A program made the translations under genes and the position numbers. A stretch of DNA of 64,000 nt from Eriocheir sinensis. Taxonomy: Eukaryota; Arthropoda; Malacostraca; Decapoda; Varunidae. The DNA is taken from contig NC_066517.1 of assembly GCF_024679095.1 (NCBI RefSeq), forward strand, positions 24,545,040 through 24,609,039, written 5' to 3'. Below the pieces are notes generated by a model. It did not search any database. It was not told the DNA's origin and was given only the letters and a program-made list of their open reading frames with translations. Below, piece after piece: positions 11,120 through 22,683 of this stretch (the stretch's first letter is position 1; each line of letters begins with the position of its first letter).

Positions 11120-11545
11120 ATTGCCTCGATTGAAGTAGGAGGAAGAGGAGAGAGAGAAAGGGAAGGACGTCAGAGGGAGACCATAAGAGAGGGAAAAGGA
11201 AGACAGAGAATTAGAGGCAAGGGATACGAGGAAGGAAGTAAGGAAGGAATGAGAGGAAGGAGAAAGGGAAGGGGTGGAGAGGAAAGGAAAGGAAAGGGAA
11301 GAGAAGGGAAGGGAAGTAGGGGAAAGGAAAGGAAGGAAAAGAAGAGAATGGAAACAAGTAAGGGAAGTTAAGGAAGGGAAAGGAAAGGTATAGAAAGGAA
11401 AGTAAAGGAAGGAAAAAGTAAGGAAAGGGAAGGAAGTGGAATGGAAGGGATGAAGGGCTGGGAAGGAAAATAAACGAAAGGAAAGGAAAAGAAACAAAAG
11501 GAAGGGGAGGGAAAGGAAGGGAAGGGAGGGGAAGGGAAGGAGAAG
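11120..11545. repeat. Polypurine GGAAA/GGGAA block
   Basis: About 425 bp almost purely A and G on the plus strand, built from GGAAA, GGGAA and GGAAG words with no fixed longer period. Confidence 0.93.
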
Positions 11546-11761
11546 TGATGTGTGGTCTGCAACTTTTTCCTTCCCAACTATTCTTTTGTTATTTGCTCCA
11601 AAGTTTCGGTATAGAGATGTCTCGTTTTTTTTTTTGTATTATTTTTTGTTTTGTTTTGCGTAGTTCTCTTTTAATCATTTGTTTCTGGTGTGTTGTTGCT
11701 CTTGTTGTTGTTGTTGTTGCAGCTAATGTCCAGATTTAAAAGTTTACTCGATGTTTATTTC

Positions 11762-11763
<2 letters not shown>

Positions 11764-11808
<45 letters not shown>

Positions 11809-12003
11809 TCTTCTTCTTCTTCTTCTTCTTCTTCTTCTTCTTCTTCTTCTTCTTTTACATGTCGCAACTCTTTTACTACTCTAACTTTGCCTCTTCTTCC
11901 TCCTCCTCCTCCTCCTCCTCCTCCTCCTCCTCCTCCTCCATCTTCGTGTAACTTTCTCTACCTTATTCGTCTTTTCCAAACATTTTTTTCAATTTTCCTG
12001 CCC

Positions 12004-12078
<75 letters not shown>

Positions 12079-12610
12079 CATCATTTTTTCCCTTTTTCTT
12101 TCCTTTTTTCTTTCTTTTTTTTCTCCCGTTTTCTCTTTTGCATTATATTAATTTATTTTTAAGGTCCAATATTACGTTATTTATCCGCTCCTTCTTTTCG
12201 TCTAATGCTCACTCCCGCCTCGTGTGTTTCCTATCTTTATTAACCTATTTATGTCTTTGGGTTTTAGACCACTCCTATACTCCCTTCTCCTTCCTCTTCC
12301 TCCTCCTTCTCCTCCTCCTTTTCCTTTCTTTTTTTTTCTGTATTTCATTTTCTCCTGCATCTACTGTTTCTGCCCTTTTCCCTTTTTTTTTTTTTTATTT
12401 TTTTATTTTTGTTTTGTGTTTATTCTTCCTCCTCCTCATTATATTTTTCTCCTTTTCATCATCATAATTATCATCATTATCTCTTTTTCTTGTTCTTATT
12501 TTTCTTCTTTTCTTGTTTTTCCTCTTTCGTCCTCTATTTCGACCTCCACTTCCCTTTCCTCTTCTCTCTCCTTCTCCTCTTACTCCTCCTCCTTCTCCTC
12601 CTCTTTAGAA
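11764..12610. repeat. (CT)n, (TTC)n, (TCC)n and (TC)n series in polypyrimidine DNA
   Basis: CT at 11764-11806 runs directly into TTC at 11807-11855. TCC follows at 11899-11940 and TC at 12004-12074. 12075-12610 stays T/C-rich with short CTC and CAT repeats. Confidence 0.97.
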
Positions 12611-12769
12611 CTCAAACCGTACCGACGACGCACCACTCGGGATGGAATGTGATTGAAAACGCATCCACAAAACGAACCTCTGAAACCTGGAATGTCGGAA
12701 GCCCAAGTCACATTACTGTCCCGCCCTCGAACGCGCGTGTGGCTTCTTATTTACTTTTTAGGGCAAGGG

Positions 12770-12866
12770 AGGCAGTTCAAGGATCAAAAGGGTCCCCACT
12801 AGACGCTGCCCCAACACAAGAAAACATAACGAGAGGTCAAAAGAGAGGTCAATTTCGGGTGGGGAT
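12770..12866 (+). repeat. Dispersed repeat family, copy A
   Basis: The stretch ends in AGAGGTCAATTTCGGGT and is preceded by CAAAAG, CTAGACGCTGCCCC and GGGAGGCAGTT boxes. The same boxes in the same order occur, diverged, at about 49115-49240 (GGAGACGGCAAA, TACTCGCCGCTTTC, CCAAAAGATAGGTCAATTTC). Two independent copies in one window define an interspersed repeat. Its class is unknown: no ORF, no terminal inverted repeat and no tRNA-like boxes were seen. The flanking 12640-12769 is unique. Confidence 0.6.
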
Positions 12867-12960
12867 CAAATTTGGGAGGTTTAGTTTAGTTTCCCTCTGT
12901 AGCTCCTTTTAGGCCTTGAAAAACGTTCGTAACAAGAGCCACAAACGTTTGATATTACTG

Positions 12961-13686
12961 AAGAGAAGGGAAGGGAAGGGTAGGGAAGGGTATGAAAGGG
13001 GAGGTTAATGAAGGGAAGGTAAAGGAAGGGAATGACAGGGGAAGTAAGGAAAGGGAAAGGTAAGGAAGGGAATGGAAGGGAAGGGAAAGGTAAGGAAGGG
13101 AATGGAGAGGAAAGGTAAGAATAGGACGGGAAAGGAAGGGAAGGGGAGGGAGCAGAAGGTAAGGGACGGGAAAGGTAGGGAAAGGAGGAGAAAGATAGGG
13201 AAAGGAAAGGTAAGGAAGGGAATGGAGGGGAAAGGTATGGAAAGGACGGGAAAGGAAGGGAAGGGGAGGGAGCAGAAGGTAAGGGACGGGAAAGGTAGGG
13301 AAAGGAGGAGAAAGATAGGGAAGGGAAAGGTAAGGAAGGGAAGGGAAAGGAAGGGAAGGGGAGGGAGCAGAAGGTAAGGGACGGGAAAGGTAGGGAAAGG
13401 AGGAGAAAGATAGGGAAGGGAAAGGTAAGGAAGGGAAGGGAAAGGAAGGGAAGGGGGGAAGGGAAAGGTAAGGAAGGGAAGGGAAAGGAAGGGAAGGGGA
13501 GGGAGCAGAAGGTAAGGGACGGGAAAGGTAGGGAAAGGAGGAGAAAGATAGGGAAAGGAAAGGTAAGGAAGGGAATGGAAAGGAAGGGAAGGGGAGGGAG
13601 CAGAAGGTAAGGGACGGGAAAGGTAGGGAAAGGAGGAGAAAGATAGGGAAGGGAAAGGTAAGGAAGGGAAGGGAAAGGAAGGGAAG
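12961..13686. repeat. Polypurine minisatellite, ~95/120/138 bp units
   Basis: All A/G with a recurring 50-bp core, GGGAGCAGAAGGTAAGGGAC then GGGAAAGGTAGGGAAAGGAG, whose AGCAG lies at 13151, 13271, 13366, 13504 and 13599. Unit lengths are 120, 95, 138 and 95 bp. They differ by extra blocks of GGGAAAGGTAAGGAAGGGAA. Larger units seem to arise by duplicating that filler. Confidence 0.93.
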
Positions 13687-13689
13687 CAG

Positions 13690-13990
13690 ATGGTTAACAA
13701 TAGAACGGAACGAATTTCACGCTTACATTACAGCAGAAAAAAAATGTAAACGTTCTAGCTATACCGGAACGTAGACCGAAGCTGAACGTCCGAACTGTCA
13801 CTCACGGGCTATGGCAACTGAACGTACAAATATTGAACGCCCAAAAAGAGGGGAAGAGAAATATATCACGAACTCTGCCATTTAACTAGACAAGCGTGAC
13901 GCAGCGAAGTATGATTTAAATTATGGATAGATAGATAGATAGATAGATAGACACGAAAACAAATATTAACGTTTGCAATTGTGTATGTAT
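13690..13990. other. Unique sequence with a GATA tract
   Basis: Unique 13690-13920, then GATA repeats at 13926-13950. Nothing else recognised. Confidence 0.6.
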
Positions 13991-14009
13991 ATATATAGTT
14001 CCATTTTCT

Positions 14010-15290
14010 AATTCATCTTCCTCCTCCTCCTCTTCTTCATCATCGTCTTCTTCCTCCTCCTCCTAATCTTTCTCCTCCTCCTTCTCCTCCTCTTTCACTT
14101 TCTTCTCCTCATCTTCCTCCTCATTTTCGTCTTTTTCTTCTTCTTCCCCCTCTTCCTCTTCTTCCTCCTCCTCTTCATTTTCTTCTTCCTCCTCCTCCTC
14201 ATCCTCCTCTTACTTTTTATCTTCGTGCTATCTAAAGCATTTTCCCTTTTTCGTTTAACTATTTGTTTTTTCACCTCCTCCTCCTCCTCCTCCTCCTCCT
14301 CCTCCTCCTCCTCCTCCTCCTCCTCCTCCTCCTCGTCCTCCTCCAGCGTTTTCGTTCCTGCCATTTTCCGCCTCCTCCACTTGTCTTTCCTCCTTCCTCC
14401 TCCACTTTTTTTTTTTTACCATTTTTTCTCTCTTTGGCCTTTGTCACTAACTTGCCTTCAACCATTTCCACCTCCTCCTCCTCCTCCTCCTCCTCCTTCT
14501 CCTTCTCCTCCTTGTCCTTGTCTTGTTTCCTCCACCGTCCAATTTTCTCTCTCTCTTCCTTCCTTCCTTAACGTCGTCCTCAATCCCTTCGTGGGCCATC
14601 TTTCTCTCATCATCATTGTCTCTGTCTCTCTCTGTGTCCTTTGGGAAGTATTTCTCTGTCCTTTCGATTACCTGCCTCTCTGTCTGTCTGTCTGTCTGTC
14701 TGTGTGTCTGTGTCTGTCTGTGTTTATTTTCTCAGTTCCTTTTTTAATTATTTTTCGTCCGCCTTGTGTTTTCTCTTCTTTTTTCCTTTTCTTTAATTTT
14801 TCTCTTTCCTAATTGTCTCCTTCCGCTCCATTCCTTTTCCTTCTTTTCCTTCGTCTCCTTTTCCTTTCCTTTCCTTTCTCACGTACCTTCTTCCCTTCCC
14901 TTCCCTTCCCTTCCTTTCTTCTCATCCCTTCCCTTACTTTCCCTTCCCTACCATGTCCTTCGCCTTTGCTGTCCTTCATCTTCCACCTTTGATTAGATAG
15001 TTAGTGTAGCTTATCACAAACAGCCTCGTAAGGACCCGCTGGTCTGCTGTTGTTTGTTCTTCCTTTGTGTTCCCTTGTGTTCCTTCCCTACCTATCCCCA
15101 CTAATCCCTTCCCTTTCCTCCCCTTCCCTTCCTTTCCCTTCCCTTGTATCATCTTTTTCCTTCCTTCTCTTTTCATTTTCCCTTCCACTAATTTCCTTTC
15201 CTTTCCCTTGCTTACTTTTCCTTTCACTTTCTCTTTCGTCCTTTACTTTCCCTTTCCTTCTTATCCGGTTCCCACGCTCCCCGGCTCTTT
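14010..15290. repeat. Polypyrimidine domain with (TCC)n, (TGTC)n and TTCCC words
   Basis: TCC/TTC repeats at 14018-14215, (CTC)n at 14273-14333, TCC at 14470-14515, TGTC at 14680-14725, and TTCCC/CCTTT words from 14830 to 14960 and 15060 to 15260. 14985-15050 is a short unique break. Confidence 0.94.
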
Positions 15291-15294
15291 AATC

Positions 15295-15602
15295 CCAGGC
15301 ACCTTCATCCCGCACACCTTTTCATCAGGCTCTCTCTGTCTCGCCTGATTGGAAGCCTGTTAACGACACTAATATCTCCCCTTAACGAAGATGACACGAG
15401 TATATTCCCAAATTAGAGGTCGCTCCCCTTGACATCGCCAGCAAAGATTAAAGAAAGAACGAATGAAAATGAAAGCCTCTATTTTTAAACGTATCAGTAC
15501 CTCAGTTCGCCTGTTTGAAAAGCCTCCCGTAGTAGAAGTTGCCGGGGATTTTTATGGAGTGTTTCGTGATCCGGGTGATAGTTTTATGTGACTTCTGCGC
15601 AC
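15295..15602. other. Unique sequence flanking a MITE
   Basis: About 300 bp of unique DNA, no exon signals seen. Confidence 0.5.
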
Positions 15603-15790
15603 CGTTGCCAGATTATCGTACTCAGAGCATAGTATTTACCGGTTTCTGATGCGTAACTATAGCCAAGGGACATCATGAATTAACTACTTTAACGATAAAT
15701 ATATGTGAATCTCGTTATTGGGGACCAGGAGACAGATTTGGGGTCGGAAGTCGGTAATTATAAGAGGCTGAGTACGACAATCTGGCAACG
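15603..15790. mobile_element. MITE-like element, 188 bp, long terminal inverted repeats
   Basis: The first 23 bp (15603-15625, starting CGTTGCCAGATTATCG) is the reverse complement of the last 23 bp (15768-15790, ending AATCTGGCAACG) with one mismatch. Weaker inverted similarity continues inward: CATAGTATTTACCGG on the left matches the complement of TCGGTAATTATAAG on the right, so the arms reach about 50 bp. No coding capacity is present. The size and structure are those of a non-autonomous DNA transposon. I could not define a target-site duplication, so the superfamily is open. I recall very similar sequence as common in crab genomic and transcript data, which is memory and not a search result. 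Confidence 0.8.
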
Positions 15791-15924
15791 TTGCTTTTGC
15801 GGCATGAACGGGGGAAGAAAAACACCCCTATGAGAACCCGGTTAATCTTCTCCGTGGCCTTGGGAAAGAGTCGTAATGGGAGCCCGATACGTTTAAGACT
15901 GGACCAAAGAATGAAGAATCAGAT

Positions 15925-16400
15925 GAACCGTGACAGAGGACAAACATTAGAGGAACGGATAGAAAGATATAGATAAAGATAGATAGACACTGAGTGGGTT
16001 GAACAATGCAGTCATATGAAAAGGGGATGAAAATTGAAGTGAATAGAAGAGAAAAAATATATGAAAAAGAGAATAAGAAATAAGAAAAGATAGATAGATA
16101 GACACTGTGTGGGTTTCGGAATGGAGTCATATGTAAAGGGGATGAAAATAGAAGTGGATAGAAGCGAAAAAATGATATAAAAAGAGAATAAGAGATAAAT
16201 GAAGAGAAAAGGACGAAGAACCAGCGAGACAGAGTGACAGAGGACAAACAATAGTGAAAGGAATAGAAATAGAAAATAATGAGAAAAAGATTATAAAAGA
16301 TAAAAGATAGGAAGAAGGCAAAGAGTCAGACATATAGACAGACAGACAGAGGGCAAACAATAGGAAAAGTAGAAAAAAGGATAAGAAAATAATGAAAAAA
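15925..16400. repeat. Two interleaved tandem units, ~110-115 bp
   Basis: GATAGACACTG(A/T)GTGGGTT followed by GTCATATG(A/T)AAAGGGGATGAAAA starts at 15983 and 16098 (115 bp apart). A second unit, GACAGAG(G)GGCAAACA(A)TAG, occurs at 15932, 16236 and 16345 (last step 109 bp). The region is purine-rich and continues into CATC and GACA tetramers at 16430-16520. Confidence 0.85.
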
Positions 16401-16684
16401 AGAAAATGAGAGAAAAAGACGAAAAATCAACAATCCATCCATCCATGCATCCAAACATCCATCCATCCAAACAGACAGACAGACATATAGACAGACACAC
16501 AGACAGACGGACAGAGGGAGGTCAGACAAGGCGGGAAGGTGACGAAGAAGAAAGTTCGTAAAAATCTCAATTAGTGGCCGCGCCCTAAAGCTTGGAGGTG
16601 GAATACAATTAACTAATTAAACTTGCTACGTGGAAAGTTTTTTTGCGAGGTTATCTTCATAGTCTTGTGCCTCGTCTTGTCACA

Positions 16685-17045
16685 TTTTGGGAGGAGGAGA
16701 GGAGGAGGAGGAGGGAGGAGGAGGGAGTTAGGAGGGATAGGAGAGAAGAAGGAGGAGGAAGAGAGGAGGGTAGGAGAGAAGGAGGAGGGTGTCAGGAGGG
16801 TAGGAGGAGGGTGTTAAGGGGATGTAGGAGAGGAGGAGGAGAGAGGGATGAGGGGTAGGTGATAAGGAGGAGTAAGGAAGAAGGAGGGTAGGAGAGGAGG
16901 AGTAAGGAGGAAGGAGGGGTAGGAGAGGAGGAGTAAGGAGGAAGGAGGAGTAGGAGAGGAGGAGTAAGGAGGGAAGGAGAAAGAGAGGAGGGGTAGGAGA
17001 GGAAGAAGAGGAGGAGGAGGAGGGAGGGAGGAGTTGAAGAAGTGG
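16685..17045. repeat. GGA-rich minisatellite, ~31-bp unit
   Basis: AGTAAGGA recurs at 16871, 16901, 16932 and 16963 inside GGAGGA repeats, giving a 30-31-bp unit (GGTAGGAGAGGAGGAGTAAG plus GGAAGGAGG). The outer parts are irregular GGA/GGGA. Confidence 0.9.
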
Positions 17046-17119
17046 AGGAAAGTAAATGAAAGTTGTGCCCAAGGACACGTTTGTAGAAAGAGAAATTGGA
17101 GGTTTGCAGTTTGACGTCT

Positions 17120-17465
17120 TTTTTTTTGTGTATTGCTTTTTCCTGTTCATTTTTTTCCTTCATTTCCTTCCCTTCCCTTCCCTTCTCTTCCCTTCCCTTC
17201 GTCATTACTTTTACTCCTCAATTCCTTCATTCCTCTCCTCTCCTTTTCCTCCCCTCCCTCCCTTCCATTTTTTGTTAATTCATCTTTTCTTCTCTTTTTC
17301 TATTCACTTCCTTCCTTTAATTCCTGTCCTTTTTCTCTTCTCACTCCCTCCATTCCCCTCATCTTTCTCCCTCTCTCCCTACCTTCCAAGTTTATTTACA
17401 CTCATTTACACTCTTCCCTTCCTGTATCTATTTTTCTTCTATCTTTTTTTTCTACGTGAATACAT
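17120..17465. repeat. Polypyrimidine stretch, CCCTT words
   Basis: T/C-rich DNA with (CCCTT)n at 17165-17200. The open frame across it is a composition artefact. Confidence 0.85.
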
Positions 17466-18070
17466 GACTCGTGAACCCCTATCATTACCATCCTTTACAA
17501 ATTTAAATAGCTTCCCTCTTCACATGTTAATATTTCGTGACCCGCTAATATTTTTACTGCATATTAATATAACATTCTTGACCTCCAACTTTTTTTCATT
17601 TCAAGTAAATTACCACGCGTGACTTCCGGGCATTTCACTTCATATTAATTTAAAATAATCAGGCTGCGAACATTTTCCGGAATCCTATTTTCCCGTCCAG
17701 CACTAAATCGCTAATATTTACAACCTTGCCCAACATCACGAAGCTTCAGTTTATCATCGTTGCATAAGAAAGAAACTAAAAGATCACCCATCGTACAGTG
17801 TTTTGATAATGGCGTCAATTAGCATACTTAACTTATTGTGCGCCTCCAAACTTAATTTCTAAAAACATTTTCACGCGATAAATTCCTGTCTTATTCGCTT
17901 AGATCTGGAGCAGCGGCGAAAAGGTTAGCTTGCATTGTTAACCAGTAAAGTGTTAACAAAGGACACCCTGCCGAGAGACTCCACGCCACTTTGTAAAGAA
18001 AAATCAACTACAAAATCAAATTTGCCTGTAACTTTTATTGAGAGGAGTACAGAAATGGTCACCCGTCAAA
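17466..18070. other. Unique sequence
   Basis: About 600 bp of unique AT-rich DNA upstream of a SINE. No gene signal was recognised. Confidence 0.5.
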
Positions 18071-18365
18071 CCATTTTTTTAAGTGCTGCCTATAGCGCTG
18101 GTAGGCTGTCTTGGGGGGCCTCTTGGACGGCCCCAGCCTGTTAGTGGCGCAGGCGAATTTTATTTATAGTGGCTGCAGTGATGTACGACTGTACGACTCT
18201 TGCCTGGCCCATGCTGCCCCCCGGTGGTCCTCTTGAACGAAGTCGCTGAAGTTAGGGTTGATGGAAGGTCAGGGCAGCATGTGGGTAATCTTGATAAATC
18301 AGCGTGTTTTGGTGTGACTCGAACCCAGGTCCACGGGCTCACCACGCTGTCCACTCGGCCACCGC
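18071..18365 (-). mobile_element. tRNA-derived SINE, full-length copy 1
   Basis: Read on the minus strand, the element starts with a tRNA-like head. The A-box text TGGCCGAGTGG lies at the complement of 18351-18361 and the B box GGGTTCGAGTC at the complement of 18316-18326. These are the two RNA polymerase III internal promoter boxes. The body runs leftward through ATAAATAAAATTCGCCTGCG and ends in TAGGCAGCACTT followed by an A-rich tail (plus-strand T run at 18073-18080). Three relatives in this window share head, body and tail order. There is no coding capacity, so movement would depend on a LINE in trans. The open frame on this strand is part of the element and not a gene. Confidence 0.9.
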
Positions 18366-19160
18366 TTTAGTGAGTGTAATGATACCCAAAGAGCCATTAA
18401 GTTTAATCAAATGAGCCCATCTACAACTCATGTTTAAAACTGACTAAATGTTAATGTTTCTTATGTTCCAAATGGTTTAAGACACAACTGGGCGACGAAA
18501 ATGTTTAAAGGTTCTATTAGGAGACAGATCCCTTTCTAAAACAAGTTCATATCTTACTCATATCGACTGCCCTGCCCTTCACCATCGGGGGGACGCAGAG
18601 AGGTCACCACTTACAATCTTAATTAGATTTACGCTAACAAAGCCGCCTTTCTCTAAGTCCCCACACCGTCCCTTTAATAACGCACTCCAGGACAGCCTCT
18701 GATACATTCCCGCCCTCCATGGAACACGAGTAAAGGTCAAGTGGTCAATCCTGCTGAGGACGATGATGCAGAAAAGTCACTCGAAGTACATTTATTATTC
18801 AAGACAGAAAATATAACAAGAATGAAATAGAAAACAGTTTAGAAGAAGGAAGGAAGAGCAAGAGAAGAAAAGACGCGCGAGAAAAATGAAGAAACGAGAG
18901 TAAAGTGAAGTAAGGAAAGGGAAGGGAAGGAAATGGAGAAGGGAGGAGAAAATAAAAGACGAGCAGGAATAAAAGGTAATAGAAGGATATAATAATAGTA
19001 AGTAGTAGATAGAGGAAGAAAATGAAGAGAAATGGAATGTAGGAGAAAAAAAACAAACTCGTCTGGAACTTGTCTGGAATGAACGCGTTGTAATGTTCCG
19101 CGAAGCAACTATAAACCGATTGATATTTTAATGGATGAATGTGCTTGTGGCGTCCCTCAT
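18366..19160. other. Unique sequence, then purine-rich stretch
   Basis: 18366-18800 is unique. 18800-19050 is A/G-rich without clear units. Nothing further seen. Confidence 0.5.
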
Positions 19161-19176
19161 GGCTGTTACATTGACC

Positions 19177-19203
19177 TGTGTGTGTGTGTGTGTGTGTGTG
19201 TGA

Positions 19204-19250
<47 letters not shown>

Positions 19251-19620
19251 TGTTTTTATTTCATTATCACTTATTATTTCTCTTGACAGTCTCCATTCCT
19301 GCTCGTCATATGTTTTTTTCTTCCTTCCCTTCCCTTCCCTTCCTTTTCCTTTCCTTCCCTTCCCTTCCTTTTCCTTCCCTTCCCTTCCCTTTTATTCCCA
19401 TCCGTTACTTTCCCTTCCCTTCCCTTCCCTTCCGTTTCCTTCCCTTCCCTTCCCTTTTATTCCCATCCATTACTTTCCCTTCCCTTCCCTTCCCTTCCCT
19501 TTCATTCCCATCCATTACTTTCCCATCCCTTCCCTTTCCTTCCCTTTCCTTCCCTTTCCTTCCCTCCTCTTCCCGTTACTTTTCTTCCCCTCTCTTTTCT
19601 TTTCTTCCTTTCTCCTCACG
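19177..19620. repeat. (TG)n then TTCCC minisatellite
   Basis: TG runs at 19177-19201 and 19208-19249. From 19318 to 19600 CCCTT/TTCCC pentamers form longer units punctuated by TTATTCCCATCC(A/G)TTACTT at about 19392, 19458 and 19503. Confidence 0.93.
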
Positions 19621-19849
19621 TTCCATTTTTTTCTGTGTGTGTTAGTCATGCAAGTAACGCCTAGCTCTGGTAACATTATCCTGCACCAAGACTGGAGTAT
19701 AGGTGACAGGGGACTGACATTTAACCTTCACCAGAAAACTAATCATGAAAGTATAATACGCACAGTGCCGCTGCTGCTATCATTAATTAAAAACGAGAGC
19801 TGGACATGAAAATAATACACCTACGAGGCAACAGATATTCAGTTTAAAT

Positions 19850-20470
19850 AGAAAAGAGAGAGAGAGCAAAAAACGTATTAACATAGAAAGTAATACAACT
19901 AAACGTTATACCTATTGTTCTAAATTATGAGGTAACTTAGAGAATACATAATTAATTGGAGAACAGATACAATTTTAGTTTGATTAAGAAAAGAGGAATA
20001 AAAATGAAAAACGTATTGAAAATGAAGGTAATACTACTGAACTTTTTATCTAATATTCTAAACTGCCAGGTGACTTAGAGAGTACATAATAATTAATCGG
20101 GTTGAAATGAAATTGCTTGGAGTTGAAGAATAACGCTGCAGTTGAGTTAGTTAAGCCGATCTGCAGAGAAATGAAACATATTGAAGTTAAAGCTAATACC
20201 ACTGAACATTTCATGTGAAATTCTAAACTCTCGGGTGACTTAGAGAATACATGACTGATTGCGTTAAAATGAAATAGTCTGAAGTGAAGAGTTATGCAGC
20301 AGATGAGTTAGTTAAGCCGAAGGGACGAAAACAATATATATTGAAATTAAAGGTAATACATCTGAACGCTCCATGTGATATTCAAAACTACCAGATGACT
20401 TAGAGAATATACATAATTGATTGCGTTAAAATGAAATAGTCTGAAGTGAAGAGTTATGCAGCAGAATGGT
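19850..20470. repeat. Tandem array, four units of ~148-160 bp
   Basis: The box GGTGACTTAGAGAATACAT (or variant) has its (G/A)ACTT at 19934, 20082, 20237 and 20397, periods 148, 155 and 160 bp. Each unit also has GGTAATAC(T/C)ACTGAAC before it and GAAATAGTCTGAAGTGAAGA after it in the later copies. Confidence 0.92.
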
Positions 20471-20499
20471 TAAACAGAATCCAGTGCGTGAAACAGTAA

Positions 20500-20745
20500 A
20501 GAAATATGGAATTGTCTGAATGGTATGTTTTGAAGTAATAATAGTGTATCGAAAGAGTTAGGCAAATATAATTGAATAGGACTGTTCAAAGTGATGTTAT
20601 GAAATCGAAATGGTTAGACACTGATAATCAATTGGAGCTTTTTGATGTAATATTATAAGATCGAAATAATTAGTCACATAGAATCTAATAGGACACTTTG
20701 AAATACTGATATAATACAGAAATAGTTAGACAAATACTTACCTTC
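20500..20745. repeat. 56-bp minisatellite, four units
   Basis: GAAA(T/G)(A/G)GTTAG(A/G)CA recurs at 20551, 20607, 20663 and 20719, exactly 56 bp apart each time, with AATCAATTGGA/AATTGAATAGGAC before the next anchor. Confidence 0.88.
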
Positions 20746-20749
20746 GTCT

Positions 20750-21000
20750 CCTTCCCTAAATCCTACCTACCTTTCCTCCCTCACTCCTACTTACCTCTCC
20801 TTTCCTCCCTTACCTCAACACACATTCCCTCCCTACCCCTCCATTCCTCTCTCTCCGACCCTTACCTCCACACTCCTTCCCTCCGTGCCCCTTCATACCT
20901 TCCCTCCCTAACCCCTACCTACCTTCCCTCCCTGACTCCTATCTACCTCTCCCTCCCTTACCCCTACACGCCTTCCATCCCTATCCCTCCATTCCTCCAT
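20750..21000. repeat. Pyrimidine duplication, ~152 bp
   Basis: CCTACCTACCTTTCCTCCCT at 20762 reappears as CCTACCTACCTTCCCTCCCT at 20914. The ending (C/A)CCCTCCATTCCTC is duplicated at about the same step. Confidence 0.75.
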
Positions 21001-21159
21001 CCGTCAGCGCCTGTACCTGATCCGCCTTCCCTAATTACAAAGAACAGGTAACAAGATCATGCACCTGCCCGGCCGATGCTCTCCGCTCTTATCATGGTGT
21101 TTCCCCGCTCCTGACAATACCACGGACATGCTAACAGAGATATCAGGCGAATAGTGAAA

Positions 21160-21356
21160 GCGGTAGATAGATGGATAGGTAGATAGAAAGAGAGATGAAG
21201 AGATAGAGAAATAGGTAAGAGATAAGTGAGAAAGAGAGGCATACAAGAGATAAGAGAGAGAAAATAAATGAGATAGAGAAAGGAAATGAGGGAAAGAGAA
21301 AAGAAATAAGAAATAACAGGTAAATAAGAGAGATAACAGAGATAAGAGAGGGAGAT

Positions 21357-21409
<53 letters not shown>

Positions 21410-21410
21410 G
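21160..21410. repeat. GATA/AGAG stretch ending in (GA)n
   Basis: Irregular GATAGA and GAGAAA words lead into a perfect GA run at 21359-21407. 21411-21720 to its right is unique with no feature seen. Confidence 0.93.
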
Positions 21411-21726
21411 TACAGCCAGACAGAGCCAGACAGAGACAAAGATACACTATTACCCTGGTCTTACACAACGCACTGAGCCACCTGAAGGCCAGCTTTGATT
21501 AAAGACTTTTCAGCTCACACCGGCATTCGTTAACTTTCAAAACGGAGAGTGTCTGCAACCTTTCAGCCTAATCCGTGTGCGAGTGTATGAGGTGGAAGCG
21601 AGCATAGTGGACTAGGAAAGAGGGTATTGTAAATGGCATTGAGGATTTTATATGAAAAGTGAAATGCAGATGAAAGTTACGATTAGGAATATGAAGTGAA
21701 AACATAAATATAGACAAAAGCTTGGG

Positions 21727-21760
21727 GGGAGAGAGAGAGAGAGAGAGAGAGAGTGTGTTT

Positions 21761-21834
<74 letters not shown>

Positions 21835-21985
21835 CCCTCTCTCTCTCTCTTTCTCTCTGAACATTCTACCTCCTTGCCCTCTTTCTTCCTCTATAGCCGG
21901 AGTCCATTCGCTAATAACTCCCTCCTCCTCCTCCTCCTCCTCTTCCTATTTCTCCTCCTCCTTCTCCTCCTCCTCCTCTTCCTAG
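21727..21985. repeat. (GA)n switching to (CT)n, then (TCC)n
   Basis: GA at 21727-21753 on the plus strand is followed after TGTGTTTGTG by CT at 21765-21829, so the two form an imperfect inverted repeat able to fold back. TCC repeats follow at 21922-21975. Confidence 0.95.
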
Positions 21986-22216
21986 GCCTCCTTAATTAAA
22001 CATAAGTGGTCAGGAGGCAGACTGAAGGCCCTTGGTGCTCCCCCTTGTCTTCTTCGCCTCGCCTTCATCTTCTCTGCATAGCGATCCTCTAGCGACACGC
22101 AGAGAGAGAGAGAGAGAGAAAGGCCAAGGAAATTACGATTTTTTTTTTGATGTGAATTTGTATAAGAGAGAGTGAATAATGGCTCAAGATCATATACAGA
22201 CCGATATGGATACAGA

Positions 22217-22238
22217 TACACACACGCACGCGCACACG

Positions 22239-22328
<90 letters not shown>

Positions 22329-22482
22329 GAAACCTCCACTTTTCTTCTTTTCATCGTCCTCTTCCTTCCTTCTGCCACCCCTCCTCCTCCTCCTCCTCTT
22401 CCTCCTCTTCCTCCTCCTCCTCCTCCTCTTGGGTGTGTCTTGGGCTATGAGTCGCGTGAGCAGAATTCAGCGGTGAGATAAT

Positions 22483-22538
<56 letters not shown>
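22217..22538. repeat. (AC)n, (TCC)n and (AG)n
   Basis: AC with early GC interruptions at 22217-22325, TCC at 22380-22430 and AG at 22486-22538. Confidence 0.97.
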
Positions 22539-22636
22539 AAGGAATTCGCATATTATTTTACATTCTCTCCGCATAATTTTCCTTTTCTTCTTTTTTTGTT
22601 TTTTCCTTGTCATATTTTCTGTCTCTTGTGGATAAT

Positions 22637-22640
<4 letters not shown>

Positions 22641-22683
<43 letters not shown>

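Noticed and set aside
11060..11135. Plus-strand exon after TAACTTTTGCAG reading EVYAVTDGKNESLLCLYS
   Set aside because: The acceptor looks reasonable and the peptide is not low-complexity, but no adequate donor ends it before purine repeat begins (only GAA/GTAGGA) and no partner exon is visible.
18310..18365. tRNA gene on the minus strand
   Set aside because: A and B boxes are present, but the acceptor stem and anticodon arm do not close and the same head is joined to a repeated body elsewhere, so it is a SINE head.
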